Origin: Ignavibacteriota bacterium
Lineage (GTDB): Bacteria > Bacteroidota > Ignavibacteria > Ignavibacteriales > Melioribacteraceae
Length of the DNA: 64,000 bases
NCBI GenBank assembly: GCA_016716225.1
Contig: JADJWT010000001.1
Location: 3,420,501-3,484,500 of the forward strand
Direction: 5' to 3'
The translations under genes were made by a program, and so were the position numbers. Shown in pieces: positions 52,468 to 62,177 of the stretch (its first letter is position 1; the number at the start of each line of letters is the position of its first letter). The notes beneath the pieces are model-generated. The model was not told the DNA's origin. It ran no database searches and saw nothing but the letters and a program-made list of their open reading frames with translations.

Positions 52468-52875
52468 TCAGAAACAATAAGAATGTTCAACTTTTATACA
52501 TGAATCTTGAATAACAGTTATTCCCTTTTCAATAGAACTTTTTACTGCCTCATCATTTCTAATTCCCAATTGAAGCCAAAGAACTTTTGGATTTATTTCA
52601 TTCACATCTTCAATAATTTGAGGAATATCTTCAGATTTTCTGAAAACATTTACAATATCAATTTTGTGCGGAATTTCTTTTAATGAATTATAAACTTTTA
52701 TTCCATCTGCATTGGAAAAAGTTTTATTAGGATTTACTCCAACAACATCATAACCGTTACGTCGAAGGTAATCGGCAATATTTCTGCTAGTTCTAAACGA
52801 ATTGCTTGAAATTCCAACAACAGCAATTGTTTTAGAATTTTTCAATATTTCACAAGACTCGCTCATTGTTTTCAT
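52468..52875 (-). CDS. CoA-binding domain protein (YccU-like)
   Basis: The 135-residue protein is a single Rossmann CoA-binding domain: VGISSNSFRTSRNIADYLRRNGYDVVGVNPNK near residue 17, then KVYNSLKEIPHKIDIVNVFRKSEDIP and VLWLQLGIRNDEAV. The C-terminal IQDSCIKVEH matches the family end. Homologues bind coenzyme A, but the role is unknown. The ATG at 52875 starts immediately after the gcvP stop (0 bp), so the two are coupled. Confidence 0.9.
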   Translation of the reverse strand: MKTMSESCEILKNSKTIAVVGISSNSFRTSRNIADYLRRNGYDVVGVNPNKTFSNADGIKVYNSLKEIPHKIDIVNVFRKSEDIPQIIEDVNEINPKVLWLQLGIRNDEAVKSSIEKGITVIQDSCIKVEHSYCF

Positions 52876-55737
52876 TTATTTGTATGATTCAATTGGTTCG
52901 CAACTGCATACTAAATTTCTATCACCATAAGCATTATCTATTCTATTTACAGTTGGCCAAAACTTATTTTTCATTACCCAATCAACCGGCGCAACAGCTT
53001 TGGAAATTGGATAAGGGTGAGTCCATTCTTTAACAACATCATTTAAAGTATGCGGCGCATTTTTCAAAACATTTTCTTCTTTTGAATATTTTCCGTTTTC
53101 TATTTCATCAATTTCAGAATAAATCAATTCCATTGCATTACAGAATTTATCAAGCTCAAACTTTGATTCACTTTCAGTAGGTTCAATCATTAAAGTTCCA
53201 GCAACTGGAAAAGAAACCGTTGGAGCGTGATAGCCATAATCCATAAGTCTTTTAGCAATATCTTCAACTTCAACGTTCGCACGAGTTTTAAACTCTCTTG
53301 TATCTAAAATCATTTCATGAGCAACAAATCCATTTTTGCCTTCATAAAGAGTTTTATAATTTTTACCTAATTTTGATTTTATATAATTCGCATTTAAAAT
53401 TGCTATTTGAGTGGCCATTTTTAAACCTTCACTACCCATCATTCTTATATATGCATAAGAAATTGTAAGCACACTTGCACTTCCAAACGGTGAAGAAGAA
53501 ACAGCATGTATTGATTTTTCACCTCCAATTTTCACAACAGAGTGGCCGGGTAAATATTTTTTTAATTCTTCTGAAACTGCAATTGGTCCAACTCCCGGAC
53601 CGCCGCCGCCATGCGGAATTGCAAAAGTTTTATGTAGGTTTAAATGACATACATCAGCACCAATTTTTGCTGGATTAGTTAAACAAAGTTGAGCATTTAA
53701 ATTTGCTCCATCCATATAAACCAATCCGCCATTATCATGAATGATTTTCGTTATATCAATTATATTTTCTTCAAAAACTCCGTGTGTTGATGGATATGTA
53801 ACCATCAATCCAGCCAAAATATTTTTGTTTTGTTCAGCTTTTATTTTTAAATCATCAAGATCGATATTTCCATATTCATCACACTTTACAACAACTACTT
53901 TATTTCCTGCTAATACTGCACTTGCTGGATTTGTTCCATGCGCAGAGGATGGAATAAGAATTACATTTCTTTCAAAATTCCCTCTATCTAAATGATATGC
54001 ACGGATTACAAGAAGTCCTGCATATTCACCTTGCGCGCCAGAATTTGGTTGAAGAGAAACACCCGGCAATCCAGTTAATTCAGCAATTTGATTCTGCAAT
54101 TTTTCAATCATAATTGAATAACCTTCAACTTGATCAAACGGTGCAAACGGATGAATATTACTAAATTTAGGATTTGACAAAGCATATAATTCACTTGCTG
54201 CATTCAATTTCATTGTGCAAGAACCAAGAGGTATCATTGATGAAGTTAAAGATAAATCTTTCTTCTCTAAACTTTTTATGTATCTCATCATTTCGGATTC
54301 TGAATGATAATTTTCAAAAACTTGATTTGTTAGAAATTCAGAATTTCTTTTAAGTTCTTTTGGAATACTTTCAAAATTATTTTCAGTGTGAATAAAAGGT
54401 TTGTTTATAGCTTGCGAAATTAATTCGATAAGTTTTACAATATCATCAAAATTAATATCTTCGCCGATTGAAATTCCTACCTTACTATTTTCAATCCAAT
54501 TTAAATTTATTTCATTTTCAAGTGTTAAGTCTTTTAGTTTTCGATAATGCTCTAAATTTAGAGTAAATGTTAAAGTATCAAAAAAAGTTTCTGAAATAAA
54601 TTCAATTTCCATATTCTTTAAATTTGAATATAAATATTTTGTTAGTGAATTTATTCTTTCGGCAATTTTTAAAATTCCATTTTTCCCATGATAGACAGCA
54701 TACATTCCAGACATTATTGCAAGCAACACTTGAGCAGTACAAATATTACTTGTTGCGCGTTCGCGTTTAATGTGTTGTTCTCTTGTTTGAAGCGCCATTC
54801 TTAATGCGCGATTCCCTTTTGAATCAACAGAAATACCAATAATTCTTCCAGGTATAGATCTTTTAAATTCTTCTTTTGTTGCAAAGTATGCTGCATGAGG
54901 TCCGCCAAATCCCATAGGAATTCCAAATCTTTGAGTAGAGCCAACAACAACATCGGCATCAAATTCTCCGGGAGGTTTAAGTAATGATAAGCTTAAAATA
55001 TCAGCGGCAACAATTTTGTAAATTCCTTTTTCTTTTGCATCACAAAACAATTTTGTTAAATCAAAAATGCTTCCATCCTCATTTGGATATTGAACTAAAA
55101 TTGCAAAAATATTATCAGCAAGATTAAAATTTTCCACTGCATCAATTTTGATTTTAATTCCTAATGGAATTGCTCGAGTTTTAAGAACATCAACTGTTTG
55201 AGTAAATACTTTATCTGATACCAAAATTGTATCGGCATTTTTTTTATTTTGTTTTCGTAATCCGAATAGCATATTCATAGCTTCAGCTGCGGACGTTCCT
55301 TCATCAAGTAAAGATGCATTTGCAATTGGCAATGCTGTTAAATCGGAAATCATTGTTTGAAAATTCAATAATGCTTCTAATCTTCCTTGTGAAATTTCTG
55401 CTTGATACGGTGTATATTGCGTGTACCAGCCGGAATTTTCCAAAATATTTCTTTTGATAACCGAAGGAGTAATTGTGCCGTAATATCCCTGTCCAATAAA
55501 ATTTTTAAATATTTTATTTTTTGAACCAAGGTTTTGCATTTCATTTAAAAGTTCTGTTTCTGTTAATGCACTATCAAGTTGCGGACTTTTCTCTAATCTT
55601 ATAGAACTTGGAATTGTTTTTTCAATTAACTCATCTAATGAATCAATGCCAATAGTTTGAAGCATTTCTTTAATTTCTTTCTCAGTATGCGGAATATGTC
55701 GGTTTACAAACTTGTCATAATTTGAATAAAAATTCAT
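52876..55737 (-). CDS. gcvP: Glycine dehydrogenase (decarboxylating), P protein, full length
   Basis: At 953 residues this is the fused, homodimer-type GcvP, as in E. coli, rather than the split P1/P2 form. The N-terminal half starts NRHIPHTEKEIKEMLQTIG and has FIGQGYYGTITPSVIKRNI. The C-terminal half has MIPLGSCTMKLNA and the PLP-lysine region DVCHLNLHKTFAIPHGGGGPG. It decarboxylates glycine, passing aminomethyl to lipoyl-GcvH. No gcvT or gcvH gene is adjacent, so the rest of the cleavage system is elsewhere. It reads on into the CoA-binding protein. Confidence 0.97.
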   Translation of the reverse strand: MNFYSNYDKFVNRHIPHTEKEIKEMLQTIGIDSLDELIEKTIPSSIRLEKSPQLDSALTETELLNEMQNLGSKNKIFKNFIGQGYYGTITPSVIKRNILENSGWYTQYTPYQAEISQGRLEALLNFQTMISDLTALPIANASLLDEGTSAAEAMNMLFGLRKQNKKNADTILVSDKVFTQTVDVLKTRAIPLGIKIKIDAVENFNLADNIFAILVQYPNEDGSIFDLTKLFCDAKEKGIYKIVAADILSLSLLKPPGEFDADVVVGSTQRFGIPMGFGGPHAAYFATKEEFKRSIPGRIIGISVDSKGNRALRMALQTREQHIKRERATSNICTAQVLLAIMSGMYAVYHGKNGILKIAERINSLTKYLYSNLKNMEIEFISETFFDTLTFTLNLEHYRKLKDLTLENEINLNWIENSKVGISIGEDINFDDIVKLIELISQAINKPFIHTENNFESIPKELKRNSEFLTNQVFENYHSESEMMRYIKSLEKKDLSLTSSMIPLGSCTMKLNAASELYALSNPKFSNIHPFAPFDQVEGYSIMIEKLQNQIAELTGLPGVSLQPNSGAQGEYAGLLVIRAYHLDRGNFERNVILIPSSAHGTNPASAVLAGNKVVVVKCDEYGNIDLDDLKIKAEQNKNILAGLMVTYPSTHGVFEENIIDITKIIHDNGGLVYMDGANLNAQLCLTNPAKIGADVCHLNLHKTFAIPHGGGGPGVGPIAVSEELKKYLPGHSVVKIGGEKSIHAVSSSPFGSASVLTISYAYIRMMGSEGLKMATQIAILNANYIKSKLGKNYKTLYEGKNGFVAHEMILDTREFKTRANVEVEDIAKRLMDYGYHAPTVSFPVAGTLMIEPTESESKFELDKFCNAMELIYSEIDEIENGKYSKEENVLKNAPHTLNDVVKEWTHPYPISKAVAPVDWVMKNKFWPTVNRIDNAYGDRNLVCSCEPIESYK

Positions 55738-55822
55738 AATTTTTCTCTAAATAATTGAAAAGATTTTAATAGGGAAATTTAATTAAATGTGAGCTTAATA
55801 CGAATAAAATCTTGAATTAAAT

Positions 55823-56605
55823 TTATGATTCTTTTAATATTTTATTTTTCTTTATTAGTAAAAGTGCTTCTTTTGCAGCTTCTTGTTCTGCGGTTTTTTT
55901 ATTGGGACCGCTGCCAATTCCATAAATATTTTCGTTTACATCAACTCTAATTTTATAAGTTTTATTATGTTGAGGACCGGTTTGCTCAATAACTTTATAA
56001 ACCGGTTGGCTAAGTTTGTTTGCATGAAAATATTCTAACAATTGACCTTTATAATTTTTATCATCTTTAATTACACCGCTTGAAATCTGAGGCATAATAA
56101 TAAAATCTTCAACAAATTTCATTGCTATCTTTTCACCAAACTCCAAATAAATTGCAGCAATAATTGCTTCCAGACAATCTGCAACAACATTACCCATTTT
56201 CTTTTTTTCAACTGAAAGATATTTATTATTGAGAAAAATTAAATCTTGCAGATTAAGATTGAACCCAATAATTTCTAAAGAATTTTTATTTACAATTTGG
56301 GAGCGAGTTTTTGTTAGTAATCCTTCATCGGCATCAGGAAAATTATGAAATAGAAATTCAGCTGTAATTTTACCAAGAATGGAATCACCTAAAAACTCAA
56401 GTCTCTCATTTGATTTAATATTATCTCGAGCTAATTCGAGAAATGAGCGATGTGTGAATGCTTTTAAAAAATACTCTTCTTTAGATGGTTTTAAACCAGT
56501 AAGATTTTCAATTTTAGCTAAAATTTTTTCCTTTTTAATTTTATCAAAATCATCTGATATCGTAAGATTTTGTTTTCTAAAAAGGTTGAAGAATCTTTTA
56601 AACAT
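55823..56605 (-). CDS. rnc: Ribonuclease III
   Basis: The 260-residue protein has an N-terminal ~30-residue basic extension, then the RNase III domain with the signature NERLEFLGDSILGKI near residue 72 (catalytic Glu and Asp). The second acidic site is VADCLEAIIAAIYLE. A dsRNA-binding domain follows at ~185-255 (QLLEYFHANKLSQPVYKVIEQTG, AEQEAAKEALLLI). It processes rRNA precursors and double-stranded mRNA. It overlaps the end of fabF by one base (TAATG), the usual place for rnc after fatty-acid genes in many bacteria. Confidence 0.96.
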   Translation of the reverse strand: MFKRFFNLFRKQNLTISDDFDKIKKEKILAKIENLTGLKPSKEEYFLKAFTHRSFLELARDNIKSNERLEFLGDSILGKITAEFLFHNFPDADEGLLTKTRSQIVNKNSLEIIGFNLNLQDLIFLNNKYLSVEKKKMGNVVADCLEAIIAAIYLEFGEKIAMKFVEDFIIMPQISSGVIKDDKNYKGQLLEYFHANKLSQPVYKVIEQTGPQHNKTYKIRVDVNENIYGIGSGPNKKTAEQEAAKEALLLIKKNKILKES

Positions 56606-57849
56606 TAACCTTCATATTTTTTAAAAAGTAACGACGCATTGTGTCCGCCAAAGCCAAAAGTATTACTAATGGCAAAATTAATACTTTTTTTAACTGCAAC
56701 TTTTGGAGTATAATTTAAATCACATTCCGGACTTGGTTCATCAAGATTTATTGTTGGAGGAATAATTCCTTCTTTTAATGCCATCAAAGTTGCAATACTT
56801 TCAATTGCACCGGCAGCGCCAAGTAAATGTCCGGTCATAGATTTTGTAGAACTAACAGAAAGTTTATAGGCATGTTCCCCAAATAAATTTTTTATCGCTT
56901 GAGTTTCATTTTTATCATTTAATTCTGTTGAAGTTCCATGTGCATTTATGTAATCAATATCAGTTAAATTAATTTCTCCATCCCGAACAGCTTCTCTCAT
57001 AGATCTAAAAGCGCCTTCACCTTCCGGCGGTGGAGCAGTTACATGATATGCATCACCGGTTAAACCAACTCCAATAATTTCTCCATAAATTTTAGCACCT
57101 CTTTTTACTGCATGTTCGTATTCTTCAAGTATAATTGAACCGGAACCTTCGCCCATTACAAAACCATTTCTATCTTTATCGAAAGGTCTTGAAGCAACTT
57201 CCGGTTTATCATTCCATGTAGATATTGCACGAGCTGAATTAAATCCACCAATTGACATTGGAGTAATTGCAGCTTCAGATCCACCCGAAACCATTAAATC
57301 TGCAGAACCTCTTTGAACAAGCATAAACGCATCTGCAATTGCGTGAGATGAAGTTGCGCATGCAGAAGTAGTTGCATAATTAGGTCCTTTTAAACCATAT
57401 TTAATTGAAATATGTCCCGCAGCAATATCAGAAATCATCATTGGTATAAAAAACGGACTTATTTTTCTTGGACCACCTTCAATATAGTTTGTGTGTTGAC
57501 TTTCCCAAGTATCCATTCCACCAATTCCGCTTCCATAAATAACCCCAAATCTTTCTTTATTAACTTGATCTAGATTAATTCCGGAATCATTCATTGCCAT
57601 TTCCGCAGTTACTAATGCATAATGTGTAAAAGGATCCATTCTTTTTAAAGCTTTTATATCAATAAAATTAGTTGCGTCAAAATTTTTAAGTTCGCATGCA
57701 AATTTTGTTGCAAATTCAGTTGTATCAAATTTCGTAATTAATGCTGCACCAGATTTTCCGTTGAGCAATCCATTCCAAAATTCACTTAAACTATTACCAA
57801 TTGGAGTTAGTGCGCCCATTCCGGTAATTACAACTCTTCTTTTATTCAT
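56605..57849 (-). CDS. fabF: 3-oxoacyl-ACP synthase II
   Basis: This 414-residue condensing enzyme has the catalytic Cys in ATTSACATSSHAIADA near residue 164. The two catalytic His are in INAHGTSTELNDKNET near 305 and STKSMTGHLLGAAG near 340. The N-terminus is RVVITGMGALTPIGNS and the Gly-rich C-terminus NTFGFGGHNASLLF. It extends acyl-ACP with malonyl-ACP. It lies 108 bp downstream of acpP, with a strong hairpin in the gap, and overlaps rnc. Confidence 0.97.
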   Translation of the reverse strand: MNKRRVVITGMGALTPIGNSLSEFWNGLLNGKSGAALITKFDTTEFATKFACELKNFDATNFIDIKALKRMDPFTHYALVTAEMAMNDSGINLDQVNKERFGVIYGSGIGGMDTWESQHTNYIEGGPRKISPFFIPMMISDIAAGHISIKYGLKGPNYATTSACATSSHAIADAFMLVQRGSADLMVSGGSEAAITPMSIGGFNSARAISTWNDKPEVASRPFDKDRNGFVMGEGSGSIILEEYEHAVKRGAKIYGEIIGVGLTGDAYHVTAPPPEGEGAFRSMREAVRDGEINLTDIDYINAHGTSTELNDKNETQAIKNLFGEHAYKLSVSSTKSMTGHLLGAAGAIESIATLMALKEGIIPPTINLDEPSPECDLNYTPKVAVKKSINFAISNTFGFGGHNASLLFKKYEG

Positions 57850-57899
57850 ATAAAACCTTAAAATTATTTTATGATATTTTGAAGGACAACAAATAATAT

Positions 57900-57936
57900 A
57901 TTCCGCTGCAAATCAGTAAATTGATTTGCGCGGAAT
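57900..57936. terminator. Strong stem-loop between acpP and fabF
   Basis: The left arm 57901-57915 and right arm 57922-57935 form a 14-bp stem with a single bulged T and a 6-base loop; an outer A-T pair extends it to 57900-57936. The stem contains TTCCGC and GCAAATCA, giving about half G-C pairs, exceptional for this sequence. On the + strand a T-rich run follows (57940-57950). In the fab gene direction the run after it is only partly T-rich, so it may act as a partial terminator or RNA-stability element that lets acpP be made in excess of fabF. Confidence 0.6.
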
Positions 57937-57957
57937 TAATTTTATTTTTTGTAAAAA

Positions 57958-58194
57958 TTATTTTGCAACTTTTTCCGATAAATATTTTGTAGCATCCCCA
58001 ACTGTTGTAATTTTTTCTGCATCTTCATCTGGAATAGATATATCAAATTCTGATTCGAAACCCATTACTAATTCAACAATATCCAAAGAATCAGCGCCTA
58101 AATCATTTGTAAAAGAAGCTGTTGGTGTAATTTGTGATTCTTCAACACCTAACTTATCCATTATTATCTCTTTTACTTTTGCTTCAACATCCAT
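57958..58194 (-). CDS. acpP: Acyl carrier protein
   Basis: This 78-residue ACP has the phosphopantetheine site FTNDLGADSLDIVELVMGFE, with Ser in the D-S-L motif (about residue 36), and acidic helices throughout. It carries growing acyl chains for FabH/FabF/FabG. AAAGGAG precedes the ATG. It lies 36 bp after fabG, as usual, and before a stem-loop that may separate it from fabF. Confidence 0.97.
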   Translation of the reverse strand: MDVEAKVKEIIMDKLGVEESQITPTASFTNDLGADSLDIVELVMGFESEFDISIPDEDAEKITTVGDATKYLSEKVAK

Positions 58195-58230
58195 ATTATA
58201 CTCCTTTAATTTATGAAATTGAATTTGTGG

Positions 58231-58986
58231 TTACATTACCATTCCGCCATCAACGGAAATTACTTGTCCGGTTATATAATCGGCTTTATTGCTGCAAAGA
58301 AATTTAACTAAATTTGCAACATCTTCTGCTTTGCCCATTCTTTTAAGTGGAATATTTTGCAACAAAGTTTCTCTTTGTTTTTCATTGAGTTCAGCAGTCA
58401 TTTCGGTTTCTATAAAACCAGGCGTAACTGCGTTAACATTAATATTCCTTGAGGCAAATTCTTTTGCAGTGGATTTTGTAAATCCAATTATTCCAGCTTT
58501 GGAAGCTGCGTAATTTGCTTGCCCAGCATTTCCAATTAAACCAACGACGGAACTAATATTAACAATTCTTCCAAACTTTTGTTTCATCATTGGTTTAAAT
58601 GCAGCTTTTGTTAGATTAAAAACGCTCTTTAAATTTATATTTATTACATCATCAAAATCTTTTTCACTCATTCGTAACAATAAATTATCTTTTGTAATTC
58701 CGGCATTATTAACAAGAAAATCAATCCTACCAAATTTATTTAAAACTTCATCAATAATTTTTTGCGAATCCTCTGTTGAAGAAATATTAACTTTATAACC
58801 AATTACAGAAATGCCAGAATTTAAAAATTGATTTTCAATTTCTTTAGCTATTAATTCACTACTATTGTAAATAAAAGCAATATTTGTTTGAAATCCTAAA
58901 TTTGAATTATCAGCAAACGCATTAACTATTGCTCTTCCAATTCCTCTTGTTCCACCGGTAATTACAGCAACTTTATTTTCTGACAT
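58231..58986 (-). CDS. fabG: 3-oxoacyl-ACP reductase
   Basis: I use ATG 58986 (MSENKVAVITGGTRGIGRA), two codons after an in-frame TTG. The 251-residue short-chain dehydrogenase has the cofactor loop TGGTRGIGRA, NNAGITKDNLLLRM near 90, the Ser in NISSVVG near 143, and YAASKAG near 157 with the catalytic Tyr-Lys. It reduces 3-oxoacyl-ACP with NADPH. It lies between fabD and acpP in the canonical order. Confidence 0.96.
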   Translation of the reverse strand: MSENKVAVITGGTRGIGRAIVNAFADNSNLGFQTNIAFIYNSSELIAKEIENQFLNSGISVIGYKVNISSTEDSQKIIDEVLNKFGRIDFLVNNAGITKDNLLLRMSEKDFDDVININLKSVFNLTKAAFKPMMKQKFGRIVNISSVVGLIGNAGQANYAASKAGIIGFTKSTAKEFASRNINVNAVTPGFIETEMTAELNEKQRETLLQNIPLKRMGKAEDVANLVKFLCSNKADYITGQVISVDGGMVM

Positions 58987-59031
58987 ATTCAACTACTTTT
59001 TAATTACAATAATTTATAAAAAAAAATGATT

Positions 59032-59946
59032 TTATAAAATTTTATTTAAATCTTCAAATTTATCTATTCCAGTTACAGTAACACTTGGATTTATTCTTTT
59101 TACCAAACCTTGTAAAACTTTACCGGGTCCAATTTCAATAAATTCCGTTATTCCGTCATTAATCATATTTGAAATTGACTCTTCCCATCTAACCGGAGAT
59201 GTTAATTGATCAAGCAATTGTTTTCTAATAATTTCACTTTGCATTGATGGTTTTGCAGTAACATTTGAATAAACCGGAATTTGAGTTTGAGAAATTTCTG
59301 TATTATTCAAACTTTCTTCCAATTCGGTTATTGCAGATTCCATTAATGGAGAATGAAATGCGCCACTTACAACCAACTCTTTAACTATTTTTGCTCCCGC
59401 ATTTTTGGATAATTCCATTGCTTTTTTCACACCGAATATTGATCCAGAAATTACAATTTGTCCGGGTGAATTAAAATTTGCACATTGCACAATTCCTTCA
59501 ACTGATGCTTCTGAGCAAATGTCAATAAGTTTTTCAGAATTTAATCCAACAACTGCTGCCATAGTACCGGGTGATTTAATTCCAGCAGATAACATTGCTT
59601 CGCCTCTTTTTCGTACAAGTTTGAACGCATCAATGGAATTCAAACATTTATTTGCAACTAAAGCACTGTATTCACCCAGAGAGTGTCCAGCAACGGCATC
59701 AAAATTTAAATTTTCAATTTCATTCAATAATAAAATGCTGTGGAGAAAAATTGCTGGTTGTGTAATATTTGTTAATTTTAATTCTTCTTCCGGTCCTTCA
59801 AACATTTCTTTGGAAATATTGAAATTAATTGAATTTTCAGCTTCTTGAATAAAGTATTTAGCTTTCTCAGATTTTTCAAAAATATCTTTCGCCATACCAA
59901 CATATTGAGAACCTTGTCCGGGAAATATTAAAGCTCTTTTACTCAC
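59032..59946 (-). CDS. fabD: Malonyl-CoA:ACP transacylase
   Basis: I place the start at GTG 59946 (VSKRALIFPGQGSQYVGM), which overlaps the fabH stop as TAGTG; a longer frame would begin in fabH without reason. The 304-residue protein has the oxyanion/PGQGSQ motif near residue 11, the catalytic Ser in AGHSLGEYSAL near 90, and the catalytic His in VSGAFHSPLM near 200. It loads malonyl groups onto ACP. Confidence 0.96.
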   Translation of the reverse strand: MSKRALIFPGQGSQYVGMAKDIFEKSEKAKYFIQEAENSINFNISKEMFEGPEEELKLTNITQPAIFLHSILLLNEIENLNFDAVAGHSLGEYSALVANKCLNSIDAFKLVRKRGEAMLSAGIKSPGTMAAVVGLNSEKLIDICSEASVEGIVQCANFNSPGQIVISGSIFGVKKAMELSKNAGAKIVKELVVSGAFHSPLMESAITELEESLNNTEISQTQIPVYSNVTAKPSMQSEIIRKQLLDQLTSPVRWEESISNMINDGITEFIEIGPGKVLQGLVKRINPSVTVTGIDKFEDLNKIL

Positions 59947-60959
59947 TAATCCAATCCCCAAGTTAAATATATTGATCCCCAAGTAAAACCGGCACCAAAA
60001 GCAGCTAAAATTAAATTATCGCCTTTTTTTAATTTTCCATCACGATAATATTCAGTTAAACAAAGCGGAATTGTAGCAGCTGTTGTGTTTCCATATTTGT
60101 GAATATTTACCATAGCTTTTTCTTTTGGAATTCCCATTCTATTCGCGGTCGCATCAATAATTCTTAAATTTGCTTGATGTGGAACAAGGTATGAAATATC
60201 ATCAGCGGTTAGATTATTTTTCTGCATAATTTCGACAGAAATATCCGCCATTCCTTTAACTGCTTCTTTAAAAACAGTTTTACCATCTTGATACAAAGTA
60301 TGATATCCTAAATCTACAGTTTCATGTGTTGGAGGATTTAAGCTTCCACCACCTTTCATATATAGATATTCAGATCCAGCTCCATCGCAATGAAGAATTG
60401 AATCTTTAACTCCAATACTTAAATCTTCTGTCGGTTCCAATAAAACCGCAGATGCAGCATCACCAAATAATAGACAGGTATTTCTATCTTTATAATTAAT
60501 TATTGTACTCATTTTATCGGCACCGATAACTAAAACTTTTTTGTATCTACCACTTTCAACCAATCCGGCTCCAGTTTGAAGTGCAAATAAAAATCCCGAA
60601 CAAGCTGCGGATAGATCAAATCCCCATGCATTTTTGGCTCCAATTTTATCTTGAACGAGACAAGCTGTTGCAGGAAAAAACATATCCGGGGTAACAGTTG
60701 CAACAATTATTACATCAATTTCTTCTGGTGATAAATTTGTAGATTTCAATAAATCTAAAGCAGCTTTTGCAGCCATATCACTTGTTGCACCGTTTTCTTC
60801 TTTTCTTCTTTCTTTAATTCCGGTTCTTGAAACAATCCATTCATCGCTTGTTTCAACAATTTTTTCAAAGTAATGATTATCCAAAACTTTTTCTGGAAGA
60901 TACATACCAACGCCGGTAATTTGAGCATTTAAAATTTTTCCATTTTTAGAGGTTTCCAT
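59946..60959 (-). CDS. fabH: 3-oxoacyl-ACP synthase III
   Basis: The 337-residue enzyme has the catalytic Cys in DLSAACSGFLFALQTGAG near residue 123. The His is in LVPHQANLRIIDA near 260 and the Asn in KYGNTTAATIPLCL near 290. The N-terminus ITGVGMYLPEKVLDN and SDEWIVSRTGIKERR are family-typical. It starts chains from acetyl-CoA or a branched acyl-CoA. It overlaps plsX by 14 bp and fabD by 1 bp. Confidence 0.97.
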   Translation of the reverse strand: METSKNGKILNAQITGVGMYLPEKVLDNHYFEKIVETSDEWIVSRTGIKERRKEENGATSDMAAKAALDLLKSTNLSPEEIDVIIVATVTPDMFFPATACLVQDKIGAKNAWGFDLSAACSGFLFALQTGAGLVESGRYKKVLVIGADKMSTIINYKDRNTCLLFGDAASAVLLEPTEDLSIGVKDSILHCDGAGSEYLYMKGGGSLNPPTHETVDLGYHTLYQDGKTVFKEAVKGMADISVEIMQKNNLTADDISYLVPHQANLRIIDATANRMGIPKEKAMVNIHKYGNTTAATIPLCLTEYYRDGKLKKGDNLILAAFGAGFTWGSIYLTWGLD

Positions 60960-61971
60960 AGAATTCCTTACCCTCCTTTAATTTTTTTAATAAATCTTTT
61001 TCAAACATTTCGTATGCTTTTAATATCATATTTTTAATGGCAATTGGCGAGCTGGAACCATGTCCGATTATACTAATTCCATCAACACCCAAAAGCGGCA
61101 CTCCACCATGAGTTTCATAATCCATATCTTTTAAAGAATCTTTAAAAACATTCTTTGTGATTAATGCTTTTAATTTATTTATTATTGATTCATCCGCATA
61201 TGATCTAATTCGTGTTTTAAGAAAATTGATAAAACTTTCGCCAAATTTTAAAATTATATTTCCAATAAATCCATCAACAACAACAATATCAACTTTCCCT
61301 TTTAAAATATCTCTACCTTCAACATTTCCCACAAAATTCAGTTTAGATTTTCTGAGAAGTTCAAAAGCTTCAAATGTTAAAGAATTTCCCTTAGAATCTT
61401 CTTCACCAACATTTAATAAGCCAATTGTTGGATTTGTTATTCCATCAATTTCCTTAGCATAAATAGTTCCCATAATTGCATATTCAAGCAGATGATTTGG
61501 TTTGCTATCAACACTTGCGCCAACATCATAAACGGTGCAAATTCTTTTATCAGTTGTTGGAAATTGTGCTCCAATTGTTGGTCTGCCAAATCCTTTAATT
61601 CTTCCAATAATCAATGTTGATGCTGCCATCATTGCACCGGTATTTCCTGCACTCACGAAAGCATCTGCGTGTTTATCTCTAACCAACTCTGCACCTTTAA
61701 CTATTGATGAATCTTTTTTAAGTTTTAGGGCATTTGTGGGTGAATCTTTCATTGTAATTACTTCACTGGAATGAATAATTTTAGATGAATCAAAAGTTAA
61801 ATTATTTTCTAAAATGACTTTTTCAATTTCAGATTTAATTCCAATTAATGAGATATCAATATTTGGATTTTGTTGAATTGCTTGAACTGCACCAATCACT
61901 GGATTTAGGGGAGCAAAATCTCCCCCCATTGCATCCACAATAATTTTACATTTTTGAGAACTTATCGACAT
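60946..61971 (-). CDS. plsX: Phosphate acyltransferase PlsX
   Basis: The 341-residue protein begins KIIVDAMGGDFAPLNPVIGAVQA and contains SVDSKPNHLLEYAIMG near residue 170 and VVDGFIGNIILKFGES near 250. GAELVRDKHADAFVSAGNTGAMMA lies near 90. It makes acyl phosphate from acyl-ACP to start phospholipid synthesis. The ATG is 6 bp downstream of the rpmF stop, and the gene overlaps fabH by 14 bp. Confidence 0.97.
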   Translation of the reverse strand: MSISSQKCKIIVDAMGGDFAPLNPVIGAVQAIQQNPNIDISLIGIKSEIEKVILENNLTFDSSKIIHSSEVITMKDSPTNALKLKKDSSIVKGAELVRDKHADAFVSAGNTGAMMAASTLIIGRIKGFGRPTIGAQFPTTDKRICTVYDVGASVDSKPNHLLEYAIMGTIYAKEIDGITNPTIGLLNVGEEDSKGNSLTFEAFELLRKSKLNFVGNVEGRDILKGKVDIVVVDGFIGNIILKFGESFINFLKTRIRSYADESIINKLKALITKNVFKDSLKDMDYETHGGVPLLGVDGISIIGHGSSSPIAIKNMILKAYEMFEKDLLKKLKEGKEFYGNL

Positions 61972-61977
61972 TTTAGA

Positions 61978-62157
61978 TTATGATTCTGGAACAAATAAAG
62001 AACGTCCAGCATAATATCCACAACTTGGGCAAGCACGGTGACTTAATTTAATTTCACCACAATTTGAGCAGGTACTTAGAGAAGATGCAGCAGCTTTATA
62101 ATGTGTTCTTCTTTTATCTCTTCTGCTTTTTGATAATTTTCTTTTCGGGTGTGGCAT
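61978..62157 (-). CDS. rpmF: 50S ribosomal protein L32
   Basis: A 59-residue frame on the minus strand begins MPHPKRKLSKSRRDKRRTHY, the L32 signature. It continues through TCSNCGEIKLSHRACPSCGYY, a zinc-ribbon form with two Cys pairs, and ends GRSLFVPES. The start ATG is at 62157-62155 and the TAA at 61980-61978. It lies between the DUF177 gene and plsX, the standard neighbourhood. Confidence 0.96.
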   Translation of the reverse strand: MPHPKRKLSKSRRDKRRTHYKAAASSLSTCSNCGEIKLSHRACPSCGYYAGRSLFVPES

Positions 62158-62177
62158 TTCTTTTTAACCTCTTTAAC

